Of a DNA stretch of 8,568 nt, positions 1 to 5,626 are shown piece by piece. Below the pieces are notes generated by a model. That model had not been told where the DNA came from, made no database searches, and was given only the letters and a program-made list of their open reading frames with translations. The translations under genes were made by a program, and so were the position numbers. The stretch's first letter is position 1. Each line of letters starts with the position of its first letter. Location of the stretch: positions 1 through 8,568 of the forward strand of contig JAABQN010000076.1 of assembly GCA_011391455.1 (NCBI GenBank), given 5' to 3'. The DNA comes from Nitrospiraceae bacterium (GTDB lineage: Bacteria > Nitrospirota > Nitrospiria > Nitrospirales > Nitrospiraceae).

Positions 1-50
1 TTCATCGTGCGCGTTCTGCGAGCAAGAAGGGCACCTGGCCGCTCCCCCAT
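1..50 (-). CDS. Possible start of the next flagellar gene (partial, uncertain)
   Basis: An ATG at 50-48 begins 4 nt after the flgD stop and stays open to the window edge, reading MGERPGALLARRTRTM. There is only a weak purine stretch (ACAGG) about 9 nt before it. In clusters with this order the gene after flgD is often a small flagellar operon protein or flgE, so a coupled gene here is plausible. Sixteen codons are too few to recognise a family, and the reading may be chance. Confidence 0.25.
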   Translation of the reverse strand, partial: MGERPGALLARRTRTM

Positions 51-54
51 CCTG

Positions 55-336
55 CTACGCCTGTTGCACACTTGGCTTCTGAGCCGACGCCAGCGTCGAT
101 TCCTGTAGTTCGACGCTCCGCTTCATCAATCTGACAAGGTCGGTCATCTGACTCAGCTGGCTGAACTGCGCCGTCTGTGCAATGAAGTCCTGGTTTTCGA
201 GAGGCTTGAGCGGGTCCTGATACTTGAGCTGGGTGACAAGAAGCTTTAAGAACTCATCCTGGCCGAGTTCTTTTGGCCCGGTGGCCGACGTGGAGGGCGT
301 GGCTGTTGAATTGTTTATCGCAGAAAAATCGATCAT
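55..336 (-). CDS. flgD: Short flagellar hook-assembly scaffold protein FlgD (N-terminal domain only)
   Basis: FlgD is exported and sits at the tip of the growing hook as a cap that guides FlgE polymerisation. The 93-residue product carries the conserved FlgD N-terminal signature at about residues 24-70: LGQDEFLKLLVTQLKYQDP, then KPLENQDFIAQTAQFSQL. A Ser/Thr/Pro-rich leader (residues 8-20) precedes it, as expected for a secreted substrate. Translation starts at ATG 336-334 with a good Shine-Dalgarno (AAAGGA, 344-349, 7 nt away) and ends at TAG 57-55. The gene lies 42 nt downstream of fliK, the usual neighbour. It is odd in length: FlgD proteins are commonly over 200 residues and short Bacillus types about 140, with Ig-like and Tudor-like domains after this region. 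None is present here, and the in-frame sequence past the stop does not resemble FlgD. The family is certain; whether it works as a full cap is open. Confidence 0.9.
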   Translation of the reverse strand: MIDFSAINNSTATPSTSATGPKELGQDEFLKLLVTQLKYQDPLKPLENQDFIAQTAQFSQLSQMTDLVRLMKRSVELQESTLASAQKPSVQQA

Positions 337-378
337 GATTTTGTCCTTTCGTTAATCGCGATATCTATGAACGTATGC

Positions 379-1881
379 CTATGCAAACAGGCTCAATGCA
401 CGCGGGGGACGATGATTCTGCCGCTCTCGATCTTGGGCATGCTGGTTGCGATCCTCTGAAGCCGGCTGCTGCTCCGGCGCATCACCATTCCGTCGCGACG
501 GCCGATCCGACAACGATTCTTGTTGGTTTCGCTGATCGATATGTACCTGAAATTGGCCAAGTTCCAGTCCAGACTTGGCCAGACTTTGCTGAAGTTGATC
601 CTGTCGCCCCATTAGTAATGCGCCAAGGTCGTTCCGATCAGTGGTGAACTGTGTATGCACCATCTGATCTGTCATGGAGATCCTCACGCTGAGTGGACCT
701 GAGTCATGCGCGGGCAGCTCCACATGGACGGACTGAACCTTTCCAGCCGCCGCTGTCAGGGTCGCCGAATGGTCCTCACCGAGAAAGGCCTGTGCCATCT
801 TGAGACGATCCGCTGCCGGCGTCATACCGGACGAGCCCTCTCCCTGAGGCGATGACTGTGTCTGCACCGCCGATGTGAATTGCCCATTGAAGGGCTGGGA
901 CTGATTTCCTCGCGTCACCGATTCGGGCGGCCCACTCTCCCCGAACCGAAAGAAAGTTCCGTCTCCTGCTCCCTGCGCATCCGCCCCGAATGGGTCTTGT
1001 TCCCCTCCCTCGCTAACACCAATCACGGGGACCGATAGAGATTGACCAGGCAACGTGGTCTGTTGAGTCCCCTGCGCTTGGACCATCGCCGATGGCTGAA
1101 CTCCTGCCGACAGACGCTCAAGAGATTGTCCCCCCACATTCACAGATCCGGCGGGAATTACAGTCTTCGCGCTCTGGTCCTCCATAACAGGAGCGGCCCC
1201 TTGATCGGTCATCAGGGAGCCCGGTGAGGTCTTGGCTGGAAGAATCACGTTACCGGACGGTTGATCGAGGGGAGCAGGAGAAAGAGCGACTGGAATGCTG
1301 CGATCGTTTCGAATGGGTACTCCATCCGTGATTCGAGCGCCTTCTTGCCTCACAGCGGTCTCATCTGAACGATCAAGATCGAGGACCGGCTGGGGCATGG
1401 AATCGATGGAAGAGTCCATGTTTCTGGGCATGCGCGGATCGACCGGCGTAAGCTCCATTCTCATCGAGCGAACGTCAGGGAGCGCAACGACAGTCACGCC
1501 CTGCGGGAGGAGAGGAGTCGATTCGAGGCTCTGTAGTTCAATCTTCGTGGAGCCCTCTAAAGACTCGGCCTTGTCGGCTCCTGAAGAAGCCGCCGCAGGA
1601 AGATCCTGTATTGCAAAGTACGACGCGACTGCGATATCGCTCAATGCTGTTCCCAATGGATGGTCATCGGTTTCCGTCGATGGAGCCGGCTCTATCGGAT
1701 CGTCGGCATTGGCGAAAGGGGGGAGCTGCTCATCTGACAGATTCTGTGCCACACCATTAAGAAGAGCGGAAAAGGTTCCGCTTTGAGCGGATTGCAGAGG
1801 CAGAGTCTTCTCGCTCACTGCACTCGAACTCGTCGAAACAGCAGAACAATCTGCAGGGGAAATAAGAAGTCCAATATCCAT
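379..1881 (-). CDS. fliK: Flagellar hook-length control protein FliK
   Basis: FliK is a secreted molecular ruler that measures hook length and switches the export gate from hook to filament substrates. The 500-residue product has a long, low-complexity Ser/Gln/Pro/Asp-rich N-terminal and central part (residues 1 to about 375) with little recognisable sequence, typical of the family. A conserved C-terminal hook-control domain follows at about 380-452: VQSVHVELPAHDSGPLSVRI, then LLMGRQDQLQQSLAKSGLEL and GQFQVHI. A polar Gln/Arg/Asn-rich tail ends the protein. The start chosen is ATG 1881, whose N-terminus MDIGLLISPADCS fits an export leader. A purine-rich AAGAGG lies 12 nt upstream, slightly far. 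An in-frame GTG at 1911 would add 10 residues but has no Shine-Dalgarno. The gene is separated from motE by about 309 nt holding a terminator-like hairpin, so it may have its own promoter. flgD follows 42 nt downstream. Confidence 0.9.
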   Translation of the reverse strand: MDIGLLISPADCSAVSTSSSAVSEKTLPLQSAQSGTFSALLNGVAQNLSDEQLPPFANADDPIEPAPSTETDDHPLGTALSDIAVASYFAIQDLPAAASSGADKAESLEGSTKIELQSLESTPLLPQGVTVVALPDVRSMRMELTPVDPRMPRNMDSSIDSMPQPVLDLDRSDETAVRQEGARITDGVPIRNDRSIPVALSPAPLDQPSGNVILPAKTSPGSLMTDQGAAPVMEDQSAKTVIPAGSVNVGGQSLERLSAGVQPSAMVQAQGTQQTTLPGQSLSVPVIGVSEGGEQDPFGADAQGAGDGTFFRFGESGPPESVTRGNQSQPFNGQFTSAVQTQSSPQGEGSSGMTPAADRLKMAQAFLGEDHSATLTAAAGKVQSVHVELPAHDSGPLSVRISMTDQMVHTQFTTDRNDLGALLMGRQDQLQQSLAKSGLELGQFQVHIDQRNQQESLSDRPSRRNGDAPEQQPASEDRNQHAQDRERQNHRPPRALSLFA

Positions 1882-1939
1882 AGTGCCGATCAACCTCTTC
1901 GACCTGTGCACAAAAAATCTGAGTACTCGACCTGAGCAT

Positions 1940-1973
1940 CTTCAAGCTCTATGCCATCTTGATAATTATCGGA
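1940..1973 (-). promoter_or_regulatory. Weak candidate flagellar promoter upstream of fliK
   Basis: On the minus strand TGGCATAGAGCTTGAA (1956-1941) resembles the sigma-54 consensus TGGCAC-N5-TTGCA with the GG and TTG at the right spacing, but the usually invariant -12 GC is GA here. Just upstream, TCCGATAA (1973-1966) matches seven of eight bases of the sigma-28 -10 box GCCGATAA, but I see no TAAA-type -35 at the proper 15-nt distance. The palindrome GATAATTATC (1961-1970) overlaps it. The position, about 60 nt ahead of fliK and after a terminator candidate, suits a promoter; the sequence match alone does not prove one. Confidence 0.22.
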
Positions 1974-2053
1974 TATGCCGTTCGGCGCGGAGTTAGCGAA
2001 GGGATGAAGAGATGATGGAAGGAACTAGGGAAGAAGATGCAGGGTGCGCAGGC

Positions 2054-2075
2054 AAAAATTTCCGCAAGGGCGGAA
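2054..2075 (-). terminator. Probable rho-independent terminator after the fliE-motE operon
   Basis: On the minus strand a perfect 6-bp stem TTCCGC/GCGGAA encloses a CCTT loop and is followed by A and then five T residues. The T tract lies only on the minus-strand side, so it is oriented to stop transcripts from motE before fliK. The stem is short, so termination may be partial. Confidence 0.5.
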
Positions 2076-2091
2076 TCAAGCGAGATAGCCC

Positions 2092-2178
2092 GGTCTGTCT
2101 GGTCTGTTTGGTTTATTTGGTTCATCTGGTTGGTTCGTTCAACCAAACAAACGAGACAAACCAAACAAACCAAATAAC
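2092..2178. repeat. 9-bp-period inverted array (long hairpin) after motE
   Basis: The left arm runs in 9-bp units of the type GGTYTRTYT (GGTCTGTCT at 2092, GGTCTGTTT at 2101, GGTTTATTT at 2110, GGTTCATCT at 2119, GGTT at 2128). The right arm runs in the complementary units AACCAAACA, AACGAGACA, AACCAAACA, AACCAAATA from 2141. Bases 2101-2131 and 2141-2171 form a 31-position stem around a 9-nt loop, 24 of 31 complementary. In the minus-strand RNA five of the seven remaining positions are G-U pairs. It lacks a following U tract, so it looks more like an mRNA-end or REP-like structure than a terminator. Confidence 0.85.
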
Positions 2179-2190
2179 GATCTTCTTCTC

Positions 2191-2850
2191 CTAAGGGGCG
2201 GCGAGTAGTTCTTCCGTCAACTTCGCCGCACGTTCGACTTTTACCTGTGCCAGAATCGCCCCGGCCGATTTCGTCTTGACCAAACGAAGAATCTCCAGCG
2301 CTTTCCGGTCCGCCATTCGCTCAATTCGCGCAGCCGCTTCCTCGGCAGGCATACTTTCATACATTTTTGCCAGCTGCGCTAGCTGTTGCGCGCGAATGTC
2401 GACTGGTCGTTTGCCCTCTGAAGCTTGTTGAACCAAGACCGCCTTCTCCTGCTCGAGGCGGCGTTTCTCTACCGCCTCGACTTTGCTCAATATCTGCTCA
2501 ACTTCAGCTTTGAGAATCGCTAACTGCCCCTCTGCCGTCCGAACTGCTTGCTCGCGACGATCCAAGTCCTGCTTCCGCTGCTGAAACATAGCAACCATTT
2601 CCTCCGGCACAACGAGCGCTGGTCCTTGGAGCAGTTCAGCCTCCGGCGCGGGCAATTCACCCTCTGATTTCTTCATCGCTTCTGTCGATACCGGCCGCTG
2701 TGGCTCAACCCCCTGCTCAGCCGAAGCCTGGACGAGCTGCAGCATCGTCCAGATCATGACGATGATGAGGCTAATTCCTACGCCGACTGCCCACAACCGG
2801 CCGCTCCATGCAGAACGCTCACGCTGGTTTGTTTGGTTGATCTGGTTCAT
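2191..2850 (-). CDS. motE: MotE/YlxF-like flagellar protein (membrane anchor, coiled coil, MgtE_N-like domain)
   Basis: The 219-residue product has an Asn-Gln-rich cytoplasmic N-terminus (MNQINQTNQRER), one membrane helix at about residues 20-41 (LWAVGVGISLIIVMIWTML), an acidic/Pro linker, a Glu/Lys/Gln-rich coiled coil at about 86-146, and a C-terminal helical domain at about 156-217 (LAQLAKMYESMPAEEAAARI, then ALEILRLVKTKSAGAILAQV). That domain matches the MgtE_N-type repeats of MotE and Bacillus YlxF. In Sinorhizobium MotE is a periplasmic chaperone for the motility protein MotC; YlxF sits between fliJ and fliK exactly as here. The precise function in this organism is unknown. ATG 2850 lies 13 nt after the fliJ stop and has no Shine-Dalgarno, so translation is probably coupled to fliJ. 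An in-frame ATG at 2895 inside fliJ is an alternative, giving an Arg-rich leader, also without a Shine-Dalgarno. The first codons are made of the period-9 repeat. Confidence 0.8.
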   Translation of the reverse strand: MNQINQTNQRERSAWSGRLWAVGVGISLIIVMIWTMLQLVQASAEQGVEPQRPVSTEAMKKSEGELPAPEAELLQGPALVVPEEMVAMFQQRKQDLDRREQAVRTAEGQLAILKAEVEQILSKVEAVEKRRLEQEKAVLVQQASEGKRPVDIRAQQLAQLAKMYESMPAEEAAARIERMADRKALEILRLVKTKSAGAILAQVKVERAAKLTEELLAAP

Positions 2851-2861
2851 TTGGTTGATCT
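2826..2861. repeat. Single-arm 9-bp-period array at the fliJ-motE junction
   Basis: Four tandem 9-bp units (GGTTTGTTT 2826, GGTTGATCT 2835, GGTTCATTT 2844, GGTTGATCT 2853) belong to the same family as the arrays at 2092-2178 and 8247-8379, but there is no local inverted partner. On the minus strand they span the motE start codon and read as Asn-Gln-Ile/Met/Thr triplets. Bases 2826-2856 match the reverse complement of the right arm at 2141-2171 at 26 of 31 positions. Confidence 0.8.
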
Positions 2862-2863
2862 GA

Positions 2864-3286
2864 TTACGCCACACTCGTCCGACGCGCCGCCTCATCCATT
2901 TCAATTTGATCGATTCTATCCTGCACAAGCTGACGTTGTTGGCACATCCGTTCAGCCAACCGATCGACAGTACGACGATCTTGCATCGCTTCGCGCAATT
3001 CATTCTGCTTCTGACTCCAGGCCTCACTGAGACGTACTTCCTCCTGCCGGGCTTGTGCCAATAATGATGTCCCTGCCTGAAAACGGGACTGCCACACGAG
3101 AAACTCATCCAGCGCGACTACTCCACCGGCCTTTGCCAGATATGCGTCTGTCGTATGTTTCATATGCTCATCAAGCAGACGAGCGCGCGCTTCTGCCTCA
3201 TGGAGCTCCTGGCGCAGCTGGAAGAGGTCCATCCGCGCGACCTCTTCCAATTGGGCTCGATAACGTCTCAACACATCGAGTTTCAT
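2864..3286 (-). CDS. fliJ: Flagellar export protein FliJ
   Basis: FliJ is the small coiled-coil stalk of the flagellar export ATPase. It penetrates the FliI ring, contacts FlhA and escorts chaperones. The 140-residue product is almost entirely predicted helix, rich in Gln, Glu, Arg and Leu, with a family-like start (MKLDVLRRYRAQLEEVARMD) and long heptad-like stretches on either side of a short break near AKAGGVV (about 51-57). Its length fits the family (about 140-150). Identity rests on helical character and position, since FliJ sequences are poorly conserved. The ATG (3286-3284) overlaps the fliI stop as ATGA, with AAGG 7 nt upstream, so the two are translationally coupled. The motE start follows 13 nt after its stop. 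Confidence 0.88.
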   Translation of the reverse strand: MKLDVLRRYRAQLEEVARMDLFQLRQELHEAEARARLLDEHMKHTTDAYLAKAGGVVALDEFLVWQSRFQAGTSLLAQARQEEVRLSEAWSQKQNELREAMQDRRTVDRLAERMCQQRQLVQDRIDQIEMDEAARRTSVA

Positions 3287-4590
3287 GCTGTCGCCTTCAC
3301 CAGGGTTAGTAACTCTTGGATCGAGGCCTCGATCGAGACGGATTGCTCGATATCCTGACGAAGAAAGGCGTTGATGCCATCCTGAGCCCCCACGGCTTTG
3401 TCAAGATCGCGGTTCGTGCCGGCCTTATAGGCCCCCAGCAGGATGAGATCCTCAGATTGTTGGTACCTTGCCTGAAGTTCGATCATGGACCGGACTGCCG
3501 TATAGTGATCGCGCCCCACAATGTCTTTCATCACGCGACTAGTACTGTTCAAGATGTCGATCGCCGGAAAATGGTTGCGTGCGGCCAACTGCCTTGAGAG
3601 CACGATGTGGCCGTCCAGAATCGACCGGACCGTTTCTGCAATGGGATCGGAGAGTTCATCGCTCTCCATGAGAACCGTATAGAGCCCGGTGATCGCGCCG
3701 GAACCGGAACCGGTCCCGACCCGTTCCAGAAGCTTGGGTAACATTGTAAAGACGGAGGGGGTATACCCTTTCGTGGTCGGAGGCTCCCCGATGGCGAGCC
3801 CGATTTCTCGTTGGCTATGGGCCAGGCGGGTGAGAGAATCCATCATCAAGAGAACCTGCTTCCCGCAGTCGCGGAAATACTCCGCAATCGACGTCGCAAT
3901 CGACGCGCCTCGTAATCGCACGAGAGGTGGTTGGTCTGATGTCGCGACAATCACCACCGAACGACTGAGCGCTTCAGGGGTCAAATCTCGCTCCAGAAAT
4001 TCGTTGACTTCCCGCCCCCGTTCACCGATGAAGGCAATGACATTCACGTCGGCTTTCGTGTAACGGCTGATCATGCCAAGCAACACGCTCTTCCCGACAC
4101 CGGAGCTGGCAAAGATGCCGACCTTCTGACCACGGCCACACGTCAGACAGGCGTTGATCGCCCGGATACCCACATCGAGCGGTTCTGCGATGCGCGTTCT
4201 CTTCAAAGGATTGATCGGCGCGGCATGCAACGGATAGTGTTGTTCGGTCATGAGGGGACCGCGGCCATCTAATGGCTCCCCAAGCCCGTTGAGCACACGA
4301 CCGAGCAGTTGTGGGCCGACTGGAACCGAGGCACAGTGTCCTTTCATCAGAATCCGGCTGCCCGGCCCAATCCCGCGCATCTCACCAAGCGGCATCAGCA
4401 ACACACGATCGCCCCGAAATCCCACTACCTCCGCCTGCACGATTCCCCCTCCATCTTCGCGCGTGACATCGCACAGTTCCCCGACCGATGTCATGGGACC
4501 ATAGCCTTCGATCACAATCCCAACGGCCTGCGCCACACGACCCGAGACCGCAAGGGGGTCTGTCTGTTCAATGAGATCGACGAGATTCAC
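3283..4590 (-). CDS. fliI: Flagellum-specific export ATPase FliI
   Basis: FliI is the F1-beta-like hexameric ATPase of the flagellar type III export apparatus, working at the membrane with FliH and FliJ. From the GTG at 4590 the product is 435 residues, a normal family length. It shows the N-terminal beta-barrel, Walker A ASSGVGKS (about 161-168), the GERGREV motif with the catalytic Glu (about 189-195), Walker B LLMMD (about 247-251) followed by SLTRLAHSQREIGLAIGEPP, a signature of the FliI/YscN family, and a helical C-terminal domain. Upstream in-frame codons extend the frame to 4716, but they lie inside fliH and read as non-FliI sequence. The GTG start gives the family-like NLVDLIEQTDPLAVSGRV and has a GAGGG ribosome site. 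The start overlaps the fliH end by 23 nt and the stop overlaps fliJ as ATGA. All catalytic motifs look intact. Confidence 0.95.
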   Translation of the reverse strand: MNLVDLIEQTDPLAVSGRVAQAVGIVIEGYGPMTSVGELCDVTREDGGGIVQAEVVGFRGDRVLLMPLGEMRGIGPGSRILMKGHCASVPVGPQLLGRVLNGLGEPLDGRGPLMTEQHYPLHAAPINPLKRTRIAEPLDVGIRAINACLTCGRGQKVGIFASSGVGKSVLLGMISRYTKADVNVIAFIGERGREVNEFLERDLTPEALSRSVVIVATSDQPPLVRLRGASIATSIAEYFRDCGKQVLLMMDSLTRLAHSQREIGLAIGEPPTTKGYTPSVFTMLPKLLERVGTGSGSGAITGLYTVLMESDELSDPIAETVRSILDGHIVLSRQLAARNHFPAIDILNSTSRVMKDIVGRDHYTAVRSMIELQARYQQSEDLILLGAYKAGTNRDLDKAVGAQDGINAFLRQDIEQSVSIEASIQELLTLVKATA

Positions 4591-5626
4591 GATGCCCTCG
4601 CTTCTGTAGGGCCTCTCCGAGCCGCAGCAACTGCTGGTCCAGTGAGGCATCAACCAGTCGATTCGTCGATTGTACGACACAGCTTCCGCGCGCGAGAGAC
4701 GAATCGCCCTCGACATGCAATGAAAAACCAGGAGGACGATCGCGGCACAACTCCGCGCGAGCCGCCTCCAGGACAGGCGCGTCTGACGGATGCGTTCGCA
4801 CCGTGACGACCCCAGCCTCCCGAACCGTCGCCAAGGCCGACTTCATCAATGTGGTCACAGCATCCTGACGTTCGATCATCGTGTCGCGCAGGATGCGCGT
4901 CGCCAGGCTGAACGCCAAGGCCGTCACGTCATCTTCAACGGTCTGATGCAGCGATGCCCGTGTGTCATCGAGGCGCCGAACTGCGCCGGCTAAGAGCATC
5001 TGCTCCTGTTGTCTGGCTGCCGCGACTCGCGTTTCTGCTCGTCGCTCACCCTCAACGATCCCTTGATCGTAGTCCGAGAGACTCTGATCGCCGACAAACC
5101 GATCGCCGGTGTCGAAATCGGTCAGTGCCAGACTGCGGCAGCGAACCCCGGAGGCCCGAATCACCGCCTGCTTGAGGACCGTATTCTCCGAACGCAGGTG
5201 ATACAGATCGAGGAGGCGATTCACGCTCAGCAGTAGCGCTTCGACTTCGAACGGTTTCATCAGAAACTCCGCCGCTCCAGCCTTCATCGCCTGAACCGCG
5301 AGATCCACGGTCCCATATCCGGTCATCACCAGCCCCATCAGGCGGTGGTCGAGCTCACAGGCCTGCTGGAGGAGCGCAATCCCGTCTTGGTCCGGCAATT
5401 TGACGTCGGTGATCAGGAGCGAGACAGGAGACTCTTTTAATGCCGCATAGGCTTCCCGTGCAGACCCGACCGCGCGCACACGATGCCCAGCCGATTGCAA
5501 CAGCTTCACAAGTAGTTCCCTGATCGCCTCCTCATCGTCGACGACTAAGATCGAACTATTTCGTTGCCCGCTGGGGCCGGCGTATGGCTGAGCGACTGCC
5601 GACTGTCCGTTCACAGCCTGTTCCAT
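4568..5626 (-). CDS. fliH: Response-regulator receiver domain fused to flagellar export ATPase regulator FliH
   Basis: FliH binds FliI, restrains its ATPase and carries it to the C-ring and export gate. This 352-residue protein is a fusion. Residues about 24-145 are a complete CheY-like receiver: acidic pocket D30/D31 in ILVVDDEE, phospho-acceptor D74 in LLITDVKLPDQDG, switch T102 in MTGYGT, and K124 in FLMKPF. The style is NtrC-like, including the following helix LHRSEN-type linker (LYHLRSENTVLKQAV). Residues about 185-345 are FliH: a GxxxG segment (DYDQGIVEGERRAETRV, G189/G193), a long helix, the T/VRTHPSDAPVLEAARAEL region and the family-typical end GSCVVQSTNRLVDASLDQQL. A typical FliH is about 210-260 residues without the receiver. 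There is no Trp in the protein, so the N-terminal Trp pair known from Salmonella FliH is absent. The ATG follows the fliG stop directly (TAAATG), with GGAGG 11 nt upstream, and the 3' end overlaps fliI, so the frame is continuous and not an assembly join of two genes. The function of the receiver is inferred only. Confidence 0.92.
   Translation of the reverse strand: MEQAVNGQSAVAQPYAGPSGQRNSSILVVDDEEAIRELLVKLLQSAGHRVRAVGSAREAYAALKESPVSLLITDVKLPDQDGIALLQQACELDHRLMGLVMTGYGTVDLAVQAMKAGAAEFLMKPFEVEALLLSVNRLLDLYHLRSENTVLKQAVIRASGVRCRSLALTDFDTGDRFVGDQSLSDYDQGIVEGERRAETRVAAARQQEQMLLAGAVRRLDDTRASLHQTVEDDVTALAFSLATRILRDTMIERQDAVTTLMKSALATVREAGVVTVRTHPSDAPVLEAARAELCRDRPPGFSLHVEGDSSLARGSCVVQSTNRLVDASLDQQLLRLGEALQKRGHRESRRSH
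4595..4599 (-). promoter_or_regulatory. Ribosome binding site that fixes the fliI GTG start
   Basis: GAGGG on the minus strand lies 4 nt before the GTG at 4590-4588, inside the fliH coding sequence. No comparable site precedes the upstream in-frame candidates, which supports the internal GTG start. Confidence 0.6.

Larger units (their letters stand above)
1882..2190. other. motE-fliK intergenic region of about 309 nt
   Basis: This is the longest gene-free stretch in the window. Read in the transcription direction it holds four things. A 9-bp-period inverted array begins about 20 nt after the motE stop. A compact GC hairpin followed by five T residues (2054-2075) comes next. Then there is an unremarkable C/T-rich stretch. 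Last is a region with weak sigma-54-like and sigma-28-like sequences (1940-1973) ahead of fliK. Open frames crossing it on both strands are low-complexity readings of the array and are not supported as genes. Confidence 0.7.

Noticed and set aside
1..54. Frameshifted continuation of flgD past its stop
   Set aside because: None of the three minus-strand frames resembles FlgD C-terminal sequence, though only 54 nt can be judged.
2092..2178. Array hairpin as an intrinsic terminator
   Set aside because: No U tract follows it on the transcribed side and the stem is A/U-rich; the compact hairpin at 2054-2075 is the better terminator candidate.
1949..2194. Open frames on both strands across the motE-fliK array, with Val-Cys-Leu and Asn-Gln repeat peptides
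   Set aside because: They are forced by the stop-free 9-bp repeat, lack ribosome sites and family resemblance, and overlap a hairpin and terminator candidate.
2896..3108. Long upstream extension of the motE-like frame through fliJ
   Set aside because: It is the out-of-frame shadow of fliJ; membrane, coiled-coil and MgtE_N-like parts all lie downstream of 2850.
4591..4716. N-terminal extension of fliI upstream of the GTG at 4590
   Set aside because: It lies inside fliH, reads as Cys/Trp/Arg-rich sequence unlike FliI, and the GTG has a proper ribosome site and gives a family-like start.
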